DNA of 23,600 bases from Bordetella parapertussis (lineage in GTDB: Bacteria > Pseudomonadota > Gammaproteobacteria > Burkholderiales > SG8-41): assembly GCA_945870465.1 (NCBI GenBank), contig CAMBSS010000054.1, forward strand, positions 1 through 23,600, in the 5' to 3' direction. Below are positions 15,481 through 23,374 of this stretch, piece by piece. Positions within the stretch are counted from its first letter, which is position 1; the number at the start of each line of letters is the position of its first letter. The notes beneath the pieces were generated by a model that was given only the letters and a program-made list of their open reading frames with translations, was not told where the DNA came from and searched no databases. Both the position numbers and the translations under genes were made by a program.

Positions 15481-16357
15481 TTTCCAGCGCGACCAGGCCG
15501 AAGGCCTGCGCCGTCTGCTTGACCGCGAACACCTGCGCGTGACGACCGTTACGTCGGGTAGTCACGGCGTGGGCAAGACCAGCGTGGTGATCAATGTCGC
15601 GGCGGAATTCGCCGCGCGCGGCCATCGTGTGCTTGTGATCGACGAGAACTATGGGCCGGCCAACGTCAGCGGCCTGCTGGGCGTGCGTTCGCGCTTCGAC
15701 TTCAACCACGTGATGCGTCGCTCCTGCACGCTCGAAGACGCGTTGATCGAAGGGCCGCCCGGCGTCTCCATACTGCCGGCGGCGAACAGCGCGCGCGCCT
15801 GGCCATCTTTGCCGCCGTCCGAACAGGAGCGGTTGATCGAAAGTTTCGGCCGCCTCGACGGGCGTTTCGACCTTGCGCTGATCGACACGCCGGCTGGCAA
15901 TGCCGGCATGCCGGGGCTGTTCAGCCGCGCGGTGCAGGACACCATCGTTGTTTCATCGGCCACGTCCGACGCCATCACCTCTTCGTATGCGCTGATCAAG
16001 CGCATGCACGCGCACCAGAGCGGGCGCCGTTTTTACATGCTGCTCAACCGCGTCGCCAGCGAAAGCAATGCGCAGGTGGTCGCCGACAATCTCACGCAGG
16101 CCGCGCAGGGCTACCTCGCCGCGCCGCTCGAGTACCTGGGCAGCGTGCCGCGCGACGACAGTCTGCCGCAGGCCGCGCGCGGTTTTCAGGCGGTGGTGGA
16201 GGCCTGTCCCGCGGCGCCGTCGGCGCGCGGCTTCAAGCGCATCGCCGACTCGATGGCGGATTGGCCGCGCAACGGCCAGCGCCGCGACGGTTTCGTCAAT
16301 TTAATGCAGCGGTTGCTTGCGGGCAGCCGATTTATTTTCGCCAATGCCGGAGTCTGA
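15473..16357 (+). CDS. flhG: flagellar number regulator FlhG (FleN/MinD-like), with altered ATPase motifs
   Basis: FlhG is a MinD-like ATPase that works with FlhF to limit flagellar number. The 294-residue product starts with the FlhG-specific motif DQAEGLRRL at 7-15, which stimulates FlhF GTPase in known systems. The Walker A region reads SGSHGVGKT at 28-36. The catalytic-site Lys35 is kept, but Ser30 stands where the signature lysine of the MinD family (SGKGGVGKT) should be. Walker A' reads VIDENYGPANV, with Asn59 where MinD has its second Asp. LIDTPAG is present. ATP-driven dimerisation may therefore be weak or absent. It overlaps flhF by 8 nt; fliA begins 2 nt after its stop. Confidence 0.88.
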   Translation: MADFQRDQAEGLRRLLDREHLRVTTVTSGSHGVGKTSVVINVAAEFAARGHRVLVIDENYGPANVSGLLGVRSRFDFNHVMRRSCTLEDALIEGPPGVSILPAANSARAWPSLPPSEQERLIESFGRLDGRFDLALIDTPAGNAGMPGLFSRAVQDTIVVSSATSDAITSSYALIKRMHAHQSGRRFYMLLNRVASESNAQVVADNLTQAAQGYLAAPLEYLGSVPRDDSLPQAARGFQAVVEACPAAPSARGFKRIADSMADWPRNGQRRDGFVNLMQRLLAGSRFIFANAGV

Positions 16358-16358
16358 C

Positions 16359-17072
16359 ATGAGCCACAACACCAGCAGCAGTGCCGAAATCGAACAATGC
16401 GTCGTGAAGTTTGCGCCGCTTGTCAAACGGCTTGCCTATTACATGATGGCGGCACTGCCGCCCAGCGTCGAAATCGACGACGTGATCCAGTCCGGCATGA
16501 TGGGACTGCTCGACGCCGCCAAGCGCTTCCAGGACACCTTTGGCGCGCAGTTCGAAACCTACGCGGTGCAGCGCATCCGCGGCGCCATGCTCGACGGCCT
16601 GCGCCAGTCCGACTGGCTGCCGCGCGGTCTGCGCAAGAGCCTGCGCCAGGTCGAAAAGATGATCAGCAAACTCGAACAGCAGAATGGCCGGCCGCCGACC
16701 GAGACGGAGCTCGCCAGCGCGCTCAACGTCCCGCTTGAGGATTACCAGCAGCTCCTGCAGGACGCACGCGGCTACCAGCTGGTGTCGAGCGAAGACCTGC
16801 AGGGAAACGGCGACGAAAGCTACATCGACCATTATTACTCGGACGAGCGGCCCGACCCGCTGCAGCACCTGCTCGACGAAGACCAGCGGCACACGCTGAT
16901 CGCGGCAATCGAGGAACTGCCCGACCGCGAGAAAAAAGTGATGGGACTCTACTACGAGCAGGAACTCAACCTGCGCGAAATCGGCGACGTCCTCGGCGTC
17001 AGCGAATCGCGCGTGTGCCAGCTGCATACCCAGGCAATCGCGCGGTTGCGCAGCCGCCTGCGCGACAACTAG
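16359..17072 (+). CDS. fliA: RNA polymerase sigma factor FliA (sigma-28)
   Basis: FliA directs transcription of late flagellar and chemotaxis genes. The 237-residue product has the usual length and domains: sigma region 2 around residues 10-85 (VEIDDVIQSGMMGLLDAAKRF, FETYAVQRIRGAMLDGLR), region 3 in the middle, and region 4 at about 185-237 with ELPDREKKVMGLYYEQEL and the helix-turn-helix REIGDVLGVSESRVCQLH. The start at 16359 is chosen because GGAG (16348-16351) lies 7 nt upstream and the first residues MSHNTSS are reasonable; upstream ATGs at 16344 and 16317 lack this. It is held inactive by FlgM, encoded about 3.4 kb away in this window. Confidence 0.96.
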   Translation: MSHNTSSSAEIEQCVVKFAPLVKRLAYYMMAALPPSVEIDDVIQSGMMGLLDAAKRFQDTFGAQFETYAVQRIRGAMLDGLRQSDWLPRGLRKSLRQVEKMISKLEQQNGRPPTETELASALNVPLEDYQQLLQDARGYQLVSSEDLQGNGDESYIDHYYSDERPDPLQHLLDEDQRHTLIAAIEELPDREKKVMGLYYEQELNLREIGDVLGVSESRVCQLHTQAIARLRSRLRDN

Positions 17073-17101
17073 GGGATTGCGCGGCTGTTTGCGCAATTCC
17101 C
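17072..17101 (+). terminator. hairpin directly after fliA
   Basis: GGGGATTGCGC (17072-17082) pairs with GCGCAATTCCC (17091-17101), 11 bp with one G-T wobble and an 8-nt loop. It begins at the last base of the fliA stop. No T-run follows, so it may stabilise the 3' end or need Rho to terminate. Confidence 0.5.
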
Positions 17102-17211
17102 GAAGACATGGCGGCGCCGGCCGCAGTCGTATATTGATTGCCATCGGTTGATGGCGTCTGGTATTTGCGTCCGCGCTTTTGCCGGGCGCCTGAACAAATC
17201 ACGAAACCACT

Positions 17212-17242
17212 CTGCGCTGCGGCATTGATTGCCGCAGCGCAG
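17212..17242. terminator. perfect 13-bp hairpin in the fliA-PrpD spacer
   Basis: Bases 17212-17224 are perfectly complementary to 17230-17242, with a 5-nt TTGAT loop. The stem is mostly GC and lies 70 nt before the next gene. No T-run follows on the plus strand. It is either a terminator for fliA read-through, a leader structure of the next gene, or a small dispersed palindrome. The rest of the spacer (17073-17312) holds the fliA hairpin and no recognisable -35/-10 pair. Confidence 0.45.
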
Positions 17243-17312
17243 TTGCGCGATGTACCCGGGAAATGTTAAGAAGGAGAGGGCGCACAGCCTTTGACGAACC
17301 GGGGGATGTAGA

Positions 17313-18683
17313 GTGAGCAAGCAAACGATTTCACAGATTCTCGCGCGATTCGCGGCGGATCTTGCGTGGCAGCAGATTCCGGCGCCGGTGCAGGAGCGCG
17401 CCAAGCTCCTGCTGATCGACGCGATAGGCGTTGCGTTCGCGTCGACGCGGTTCGAGTTTGCGCAGCGCGCGCGCGCTGCCTTGAAGCACCTCGGCACGGG
17501 CGATTCCCCGGTCATCGGCATGGCGCAGACGCTTGCCCTGCGCGATGCGGCAATGCTCAACGGCCTGCTCATACACGGCCTCGACTACGACGACACCTAT
17601 CTGCCGGGATCGGTGCATCTCACCGCGAGCTGCGTGCCGACGGTGCTCGCCGTGGCGGCCGCCAACGGTGCGAGCGGAGAAGAGCTGCTGACTGCGCTGG
17701 CGCTTGGCCTCGAGACGGCGGCGCGTCTCGCGTCGGCCGGCAGGGGTGGATTCGTCCGCGCCGGATTTCACGCGACCAGCGTGTGCGGCACGTTTGGCGC
17801 CACCATTGCAGCGGGCCGCCTGATGAAACTGGACGCTGCGCAACTCGCGCTCGCGCAAGGCGCTGCGCTCAGCATGGCATCGGGCACGCTGCAGCCGATG
17901 CAGGATGGCGCATGGACCAAGCGCATGCATCCCGGTTGGGCCGCCGTGTCCGGCATTACTGCTGCTGCGCTTGCGCGTGAGGGATACATCGGTCCGGGCG
18001 AGCCTTACGAGGGGCGCTTCGGTCTCTTTGCGAATTTCCTCGGGGCGAACACCAAGGATGCAGACCCGGCGAGCGTGTGCGAAGGTTTGGGCAGGCACTG
18101 GGAATTTCCACGGGCGTCCGTGAAGCTATTCCCGGCATGCCATCAGTCGCATGCGTTTTTCAACGCAGCGATCGGCATCGCGCGCGAGCATGAATTGAGC
18201 GTGGCCGACATCGACTCCATCCGCGTGCGCATCGCCGAGCCCGCTATCCCGCTCGTGTGCGAGCCGCTTGCCGCGAAGCGCAAGCCCGCTTCGAGTTATG
18301 CGGCGCAATTCAGCCTGCCGTACGGCATCGCCTGCTGCCTGACACGCCGCAGCTTCGGTCTTGCCGAACTCGAGGAACCGTCGTTCACTGACCCCGCATT
18401 GGTCGCGCTCGCGCACAAAGTCGAGTACGAGATCGATACGAACTCGGGCTTTCCGAAATTCCGCACGGGCGAGGTGATCGTCAATATGAAGGACGGCCGG
18501 AAACTGCAGAAGCGCGAGCAGATCCTGCCGGATGAACCCGCGCCGGCCGCGGCGATACTCGAAAAATTCATCGGCACCACGGCGCCGGCGATACCAGCCG
18601 AGCGCGCGGCACGAATTCGCGATATGGTGCTCGGGCTCGAACGGCTTCCCGATGTGAGGCAGCTCGCGTCCCTGTTGAGGTAG
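17313..18683 (+). CDS. MmgE/PrpD-family protein
   Basis: The family includes 2-methylcitrate dehydratase (PrpD), cis-aconitate decarboxylase and many uncharacterised members acting on di- and tricarboxylates, in the cytoplasm. The 456-residue product has the all-helical N-terminal domain with LLIDAIGVAFAS near 33-44, the conserved HGLDYDDT at 88-95 and HPGWAAVSG in mid-protein. The C-terminal lid domain contains VKLFPACHQSHAF, matching the family K-x-x-P-x-C-x-x-x-H pattern. The start is GTG at 17313, with GGGGGA (17301-17306) upstream. No prpB or prpC neighbour is present, so methylcitrate-cycle function is doubtful. It is followed by an alpha-hydroxy-acid dehydrogenase, suggesting organic-acid catabolism. 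The pair sits inside a flagellar cluster. Confidence 0.85.
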   Translation: MSKQTISQILARFAADLAWQQIPAPVQERAKLLLIDAIGVAFASTRFEFAQRARAALKHLGTGDSPVIGMAQTLALRDAAMLNGLLIHGLDYDDTYLPGSVHLTASCVPTVLAVAAANGASGEELLTALALGLETAARLASAGRGGFVRAGFHATSVCGTFGATIAAGRLMKLDAAQLALAQGAALSMASGTLQPMQDGAWTKRMHPGWAAVSGITAAALAREGYIGPGEPYEGRFGLFANFLGANTKDADPASVCEGLGRHWEFPRASVKLFPACHQSHAFFNAAIGIAREHELSVADIDSIRVRIAEPAIPLVCEPLAAKRKPASSYAAQFSLPYGIACCLTRRSFGLAELEEPSFTDPALVALAHKVEYEIDTNSGFPKFRTGEVIVNMKDGRKLQKREQILPDEPAPAAAILEKFIGTTAPAIPAERAARIRDMVLGLERLPDVRQLASLLR

Positions 18684-18769
18684 GCTTGATCGAACTTCAT
18701 CACCGGCGCCAGGCGTGGAGCAATTGCCTGCGGCCGCACCGTTTATGACAATTCAGTAAGGGAGAAGCA

Positions 18770-19960
18770 ATGTCCAAAGGCAGCGAGCAGGAAGCACTCA
18801 ACAATCACGATCTGCGTTTGATGGCGCAAAAGCGCCTGCCCAGGTGGCTGTTCGAATTCGTCGACCGCGGCACCGAAGACGAGGTGGCGTTGCGCAACAA
18901 TCGCGCGGCGTTCGAGCGCATCAAGCTGAAGACGCAGGTGCTCATCGACGTCTCGAAACGCAACCAGGAGATCACGCTGTTCGGCAAGCAGCACGGCATG
19001 CCCCTCGGCATCGCGCCGACGGGCCCCGCCGGCATGCTGTATTACAAGGGTGAACTCGAACTCGCGCGCGCCGCGAAAGCCGCCAACATTCCTTTCACCC
19101 TTGCCACCGGCTCGCAGACGAGCATGGAAGAGGTCGCCAAAGTCGTCGGCGGCACCCTCTGGTTTCAGCTTTATATGTGGTCGGACGTGCGCATGTCGCA
19201 CATCCTCGTCGAGCGCGCGAAGAACGCCGGGTTCGAGGCGCTGGTCGTCACTCTCGACGGCCCGGTGGGCACCAACCGCGAGTACAACGTGCGCAACGGC
19301 TACACCGTGCCATTCCGCTACACCAGCAAGAACACGGCGGCGGTGCTGGCGCGGCCGGGTTGGCTGCTCAACGTAATCATGCGCTACTGGATGTCAGGCG
19401 GCATGCCGACGCGCGCCAACTATCCGGAAGGCATGGCCGAGAAATTCACCCACGTCTCCACCGCCGAACGCAAGACCAAGAACGATTCGCTGTCGTGGGA
19501 CGACCTCAGTGTATTACGCGATATGTGGCCGGGCAAATTGCTGGTGAAAGGCATCTTGACGCCGCTCGATGCCGAGCGTGCGATCAAGCGCGGCGTCGAT
19601 GGCATCATCGTGTCCAACCACGGCGGCCGCAACTTCGACAGCTCGATGGCGCCGATCGAAGCGCTGGCACCCATCGTGGACGCGGTGGGCAGTCGCACCA
19701 CGGTCATCGTTGACAGCGGATTCCGCCGCGGCAGCGACGTCGTGAAGGCGCTCGCCATCGGGGCGAAGATGGTGATGGTCGGGCGTACCACGCTGTGGGG
19801 CACGACGGTCGGCGGCGAAGCCGGTGCTGCGCGTGCGATCAACTTCTATCGCGAGGAAATCAGCCGCACGCTGGCTTATCTGGGCTGTCGCAATATCTCG
19901 GAGTTGAGCCGCGATTGTCTTGAATATGTTCCCACGCCGCACGTGCCGCTGACAGTGTAG
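18770..19960 (+). CDS. FMN-dependent alpha-hydroxy-acid dehydrogenase/oxidase
   Basis: This family (L-lactate dehydrogenase LldD, mandelate dehydrogenase, glycolate oxidase) oxidises L-2-hydroxy acids with FMN. The 396-residue TIM-barrel product keeps most catalytic residues: Gln133 and Tyr135 in WFQLYMW, Lys260 in LLVKGIL, the base His284 and substrate-binding Arg287 in SNHGGR, and the FMN-phosphate segment DSGFRRGSD near 315-323. At the N-terminus, family members read LPxxxYDYxxxGA, and the second Tyr (Tyr24 of glycolate oxidase) contacts the substrate carboxylate; here Phe30 takes its place. The start is well supported by GGGAG just upstream. It is 86 nt after the PrpD-family gene and converges on flgN with a one-base gap. 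The exact substrate cannot be told. Confidence 0.88.
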   Translation: MSKGSEQEALNNHDLRLMAQKRLPRWLFEFVDRGTEDEVALRNNRAAFERIKLKTQVLIDVSKRNQEITLFGKQHGMPLGIAPTGPAGMLYYKGELELARAAKAANIPFTLATGSQTSMEEVAKVVGGTLWFQLYMWSDVRMSHILVERAKNAGFEALVVTLDGPVGTNREYNVRNGYTVPFRYTSKNTAAVLARPGWLLNVIMRYWMSGGMPTRANYPEGMAEKFTHVSTAERKTKNDSLSWDDLSVLRDMWPGKLLVKGILTPLDAERAIKRGVDGIIVSNHGGRNFDSSMAPIEALAPIVDAVGSRTTVIVDSGFRRGSDVVKALAIGAKMVMVGRTTLWGTTVGGEAGAARAINFYREEISRTLAYLGCRNISELSRDCLEYVPTPHVPLTV

Positions 19961-19961
19961 A

Positions 19962-20441
19962 TCAGGCGACGGCGAGGGTTTGCGCGGGGCGGAAGCAGAC
20001 AGTGCTGCCGCTGGAGGTGTAGGCGCCACCGATATTCGACGTCGAAAACAGCGCGCCCAGCGCGCGCTGCGTGCCGCTCAAGCGGCTGCCGATCAGGCCG
20101 CCGTTGGTGTCGTTCAGTTGTTGCGCGGTTTGCGTGAGGTCCAGCACCTTGCGCCATGCGTCGCGGGCCTGGGCCGCTGCGCCGGCCTGGTCGCGCAGTA
20201 ACTGCTCCACGCCGGCGCGGTTGGCGGGGAGTCCGCGGCTGCGCAGCCATTGCAGACGCTGCTCGCCCAGCCGGGAGAGCTCGAAAAGACAAATGTTTTT
20301 GGATTCTGCCAAGGCCGACAGGCTTTCCAGCTCGCCGCGCACGAGCGCCTGCTGTTCATCACGCAGGAGCGTGATGAAAGCGGCCAGCGCTTCGCTTTCG
20401 GCGTGTAGGGTGCGACGCAGTGACATGCCGTCGGGCTGCAT
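19962..20441 (-). CDS. flgN: flagellar export chaperone FlgN
   Basis: FlgN is the cytoplasmic chaperone for hook-associated proteins FlgK and FlgL. The 159-residue product is largely helical with coiled-coil character. It contains ALVRGELESLSALAESKN (about 32-49), LSRLGEQRL near 56 and the C-terminal QLNDTNGGLI segment near 108-117, which is typical of FlgN. It starts 3 nt after the flgM stop, with AAGG as a weak ribosome-binding site. An in-frame ATG at 20426 is an alternative start. It is the last gene of flgA-flgM-flgN on the minus strand. Confidence 0.85.
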   Translation of the reverse strand: MQPDGMSLRRTLHAESEALAAFITLLRDEQQALVRGELESLSALAESKNICLFELSRLGEQRLQWLRSRGLPANRAGVEQLLRDQAGAAAQARDAWRKVLDLTQTAQQLNDTNGGLIGSRLSGTQRALGALFSTSNIGGAYTSSGSTVCFRPAQTLAVA

Positions 20442-20444
20442 GGT

Positions 20445-20753
20445 TTAGGCCTTGTGTGCGAGTATCAGGTCGCGCACCGTGGTGAGCAGCCGGTCGGCCA
20501 CTTTCTCGGCGTCGACTTTGAAATGGCCGTTGCTGATGGCCTGTTTGAGTTCGGCGACGCGCGCGGTATTCACCACCGGCGTATCGGCAAACCCCTGCTC
20601 GATGGCCTGCAGATGCGCCGTTTGCGCACTGATTTTGATGTTCGTATCGGTCGGCGCACCGGCGGCTTCGGATGCCGGCGTTTTGGCCGGTTTTCCCGCC
20701 ACGTCGGCGAGCGGTCCCGTATTAAGGTGTTTGATGTTGTTGTCGATTTTCAT
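20445..20753 (-). CDS. flgM: anti-sigma-28 factor FlgM
   Basis: FlgM binds FliA and blocks late flagellar transcription until it is secreted through the finished hook. The 102-residue product begins MKIDNNIK, as family members do, has a disordered Pro/Ala-rich part to about residue 35, then the FliA-binding C-terminal half with VNTARVAELKQAISNGHFKVDAEKVADRLL near 61-90. That block is the standard FlgM core. It precedes flgN by 3 nt. The 134-nt spacer to flgA could hold its own promoter; a TAAA box with 15-nt spacing is present, but the -10 element is poor. Confidence 0.93.
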   Translation of the reverse strand: MKIDNNIKHLNTGPLADVAGKPAKTPASEAAGAPTDTNIKISAQTAHLQAIEQGFADTPVVNTARVAELKQAISNGHFKVDAEKVADRLLTTVRDLILAHKA

Positions 20754-20887
20754 GGCTCTGGTCCTCGCAATAGCGGTGTCTCAGCTATTACGGATGCGCC
20801 GCAGCGAACCTTTAGGACTATTTTCAGAAAGCGGGGGAAAATACCCGGCATTTCTGCGTTTTGAATACATAAGCCGTTGAACTATAA

Positions 20888-21595
20888 CTAATTACGCATT
20901 TCGACGACGCCGCCGGCACGCGCCACGCCGCTGACCGTTTGGCCGTTGGAAGTGCGGACCTGGGCGATTTGGCCGTCGGCGGCATTGGTCATGGACTTGC
21001 CGTCGGCGGAGACACGGAAACCCTGCCCCGAGGACTGCAGTTTGACGGTCTGGCCCTGTTGTACTACGAGCGGGGAACGCAGCAGATCCTGGCGCAGCGG
21101 CTGGCCGGCCGCCAGCGCAGAAGTCAGGGTTTTGCCGATTACAGCTTGTGGATCTGTGACTATCCCGACCGCGATTTGCGTCAGGTCGCCGCTTTGCAGG
21201 GCCATATCGGTCAGTGCCAGGGCCGAGCCCTGCGCCAGCGGCCTTGCGGTAACCACGTAGTCGCCCGTCACTTTGACCTGCGTTGATACATATATGGTCC
21301 ACGGGGCGGCGTCATTGCATCTCACCCCGAGAGTCGTCAGCCCCCACAAACGTGCACCCGGTGGCAGAAATACTTCCGGCGCGGCGCACGCCGCCAGCAC
21401 GACGCGCGGATCGATGCCGCCGACGGTGTAGGCGACTTTGCCGGGCAGGCCCGCGGTTTGCACCCGCAGAAATTGATCGACGGCGTGCCGGATCTGCGCC
21501 GGCAACTGGCGCTCGGCGCCCTCGGCGCGGGCTGTCCCGCTGCCTGCGCAGCAGACGTAAACGTATATGGCCAACAGTCGGATGAACGGTCTCAT
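20888..21595 (-). CDS. flgA: flagellar P-ring assembly chaperone FlgA
   Basis: FlgA is a periplasmic chaperone for P-ring protein FlgI. The 235-residue product has a Sec signal peptide (MRPFIRLL, hydrophobic core to about residue 18, cleavage likely near ARA at about 24), an N-terminal domain, and the C-terminal SAF-type domain. The SAF domain has ARPLAQGSALALTDMAL near 117-133, VIGKTLTSALAAGQPLRQDLL near 151-171 and VKLQSSGQGFRVSADGKSM with QVRTSNGQTVSGVA toward the end. GAGGGAAG just upstream supports the ATG at 21595. It is divergent from flgB, with a 274-nt spacer, where flagellar promoters for both directions are expected but none is clear. Confidence 0.94.
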   Translation of the reverse strand: MRPFIRLLAIYVYVCCAGSGTARAEGAERQLPAQIRHAVDQFLRVQTAGLPGKVAYTVGGIDPRVVLAACAAPEVFLPPGARLWGLTTLGVRCNDAAPWTIYVSTQVKVTGDYVVTARPLAQGSALALTDMALQSGDLTQIAVGIVTDPQAVIGKTLTSALAAGQPLRQDLLRSPLVVQQGQTVKLQSSGQGFRVSADGKSMTNAADGQIAQVRTSNGQTVSGVARAGGVVEMRN

Positions 21596-21869
21596 CTGCG
21601 CTTCCCTCGTGGTTGTTCGTGGTTATCCATGGCGATTCGATGCAGAGGATTTTGCGCGTATCGCGGCCGCAGGTAGCGGGCGAATTGAGCCGGTTTTGGC
21701 GGCCTAATCGACCGATAGCGGCGGCACTTCTCTACCTATGATGGGGGCCATTGATAGCCGCGTGGTAGAGCGAAAAGCGTGACCGGCGATGCCGCCTTAG
21801 TAACGGCGCATTGCAGCCAGGCTTGAGGCGCGCGCGGCATGCCACGCAACACGCGAATGGAATGAAACC
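21596..21869. other. flgA-flgB divergent spacer
   Basis: This 274-nt gene-free region separates the two flagellar transcripts and should contain their promoters. I see no convincing sigma-28 or sigma-54 promoter and no paired -35/-10. A lone ACCGATAG at 21711-21718 resembles a sigma-28 -10 but lacks the upstream TAAA. Confidence 0.4.
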
Positions 21870-22271
21870 ATGGCCAACGATCTCGACAACCTGCTGCAAT
21901 TTCACGCGCAAGCGCTGAACCTGCGCGCGACGCGCCAGCAGTTGCTGGCGTCGAACATCGCCAACGCCGACACGCCGGGCTACAAGGCGCGCGACATCGA
22001 TTTCAGCAAGACGCTGCAGGACACGCTGGCGGGCCGCGTGTCGCCGGCGCAGCTCGCGCGCACCGCAGCCGCACATATTGCGCCCGCAGATCAGGGCGCG
22101 GCGGGCAGCGCCGTGCAATACCGGACGATGCTGCAGCCCTCGCTTGACGGCAACACCGTCGACATGGACGTCGAGCGCGCGCAGTTCGCCGAGAACGCCA
22201 TTCACTATGAAGCCAATCTGATGTTCATCAACAGCCAGCTGAAATCGCTGCTGGCCGCGATCCAGGGGTAA
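21870..22271 (+). CDS. flgB: flagellar proximal rod protein FlgB
   Basis: FlgB is the most membrane-proximal rod protein, exported through the flagellar type III system. The 133-residue product has the usual length and the rod signature: [24 protein letters not shown] at about 22-45, interrupted by a variable loop, then a C-terminal helix [32 protein letters not shown] that packs in the coiled-coil core. It begins the flgBCDE series and is followed by flgC after 4 nt. Confidence 0.97.
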   Translation: MANDLDNLLQFHAQALNLRATRQQLLASNIANADTPGYKARDIDFSKTLQDTLAGRVSPAQLARTAAAHIAPADQGAAGSAVQYRTMLQPSLDGNTVDMDVERAQFAENAIHYEANLMFINSQLKSLLAAIQG

Positions 22272-22275
22272 TCAC

Positions 22276-22680
22276 ATGTCATTGTTCAACGTATTCGATG
22301 TTGCCGGCGGCGCCCTGACTGCGCAGTCGCAGCGCCTGAACACTATCGCGAGCAATCTCGCCAACGCCGACAGTGCGACCGGGCCGGACGGCAAACCGTA
22401 TCGCGCCAAACAGGTCGTCTTCAGCAGCGTGCCAATCGCCGGCACCGGCGCCACCGGCGTGCGCGTGACGGGCGTAATCGAAGACCAGTCGCCGATGAAG
22501 AAGGTGCACGATCCCAAGCATCCGCTCGCCGACGACAAGGGCTACATCACCATGCCCAACGTCAGCGTCGTCGACGAAATGGTCAACATGATCTCGGCGT
22601 CGCGTTCCTACCAGAACAACGTCGAAGTGATGAACACCGCCAAAACACTGTTGCTGAAAACCCTGCAGCTCGGCTCTTAA
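22276..22680 (+). CDS. flgC: flagellar proximal rod protein FlgC
   Basis: FlgC forms the next part of the rod. The 134-residue product starts [20 protein letters not shown], with the rod motif [13 protein letters not shown], a [10 protein letters not shown] segment, and the characteristic C-terminal block [22 protein letters not shown] leading into the final helix. Spacing to flgB (4 nt) and flgD (17 nt) indicates one transcript. Confidence 0.97.
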   Translation: MSLFNVFDVAGGALTAQSQRLNTIASNLANADSATGPDGKPYRAKQVVFSSVPIAGTGATGVRVTGVIEDQSPMKKVHDPKHPLADDKGYITMPNVSVVDEMVNMISASRSYQNNVEVMNTAKTLLLKTLQLGS

Positions 22681-22697
22681 GCAGACAAGGAGAACAC

Positions 22698-23360
22698 ATG
22701 AGTACCGTTCAAAGTTCAACCGCCGCCAGTGTTACGGGCAGCGCCGCGCCGGCCGCCGCCACGTCCGGCGCCGACATTCAGGACCGTTTTCTGAAGCTGC
22801 TGGTGACGCAGATGAAGAACCAGGATCCGCTGAATCCGATGGATAACGCGGAGATCACCAGCCAGCTTGCGCAGATCAGCACCGTCAACGGCATACAACA
22901 GCTCAACACGACGATGCAGAGCCTGTCGTCGTCGTTCCTGTCGGCGCAATCGCTGCAGTCGGCCGTGTTGATCGGCCATACCGTGCTGACCGACGGCAAC
23001 AAACTCAATATCGCGGACGGCATGCCCGCCTACGGCGCCGTCGAACTCGCGCAGCCGGCCGACAGCGTCAAGGTCAACATTGTCACTGCGGCCGGAAATA
23101 TCGTGCGCCAGCTCGAACTCGGCCCGCAGAAAACGGGGGTGGCCGGCTTTCAATGGGACGGACTCGATGACAGCGGCGCGAATGTGCCCGCCGGCCGTTA
23201 TTCGTTTCAGGTCGCCGCCGCCAGCGGCGGGCAAAAAGTCGACACCACGAGTTTCATGGCCGGCACGGTATCCAGCGTGACGCTCGGCAGCGACGGATTG
23301 CGTCTGACCGTCGGCGGTATCGGCAATATCACGATGCAGCAAATCAAACAAATCATGTAA
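22698..23360 (+). CDS. flgD: flagellar hook assembly (capping) protein FlgD
   Basis: FlgD caps the growing hook and is needed for FlgE polymerisation. The 220-residue product has the N-terminal FLKLLVTQMKNQDPLNPMDN block with ITSQLAQISTVNGIQQLN following, diagnostic for FlgD, and the C-terminal FlgD Ig-like and tudor-like region with QWDGLDDSGANVPAGRYSF. AAGGAG precedes the ATG. flgE follows after 14 nt. Confidence 0.97.
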   Translation: MSTVQSSTAASVTGSAAPAAATSGADIQDRFLKLLVTQMKNQDPLNPMDNAEITSQLAQISTVNGIQQLNTTMQSLSSSFLSAQSLQSAVLIGHTVLTDGNKLNIADGMPAYGAVELAQPADSVKVNIVTAAGNIVRQLELGPQKTGVAGFQWDGLDDSGANVPAGRYSFQVAAASGGQKVDTTSFMAGTVSSVTLGSDGLRLTVGGIGNITMQQIKQIM

Positions 23361-23374
23361 CGCGGGAGACAACC

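Noticed and set aside
17271..17280. Strong Shine-Dalgarno-like AAGGAGAGGG before the PrpD-family gene
   Set aside because: No start codon follows at a suitable distance; the real start at 17313 uses GGGGGA at 17301-17306.
20788..20814. TAAA-N15-ATCCGTAA on the minus strand upstream of flgM, considered as a sigma-28 promoter
   Set aside because: Spacing and the TAAA are right, but only 4 of 8 bases match GCCGATAA, so it is too weak to annotate.
21711..21718. ACCGATAG resembling a sigma-28 -10 element between flgA and flgB
   Set aside because: No TAAA-like -35 at the required 15-nt spacing.
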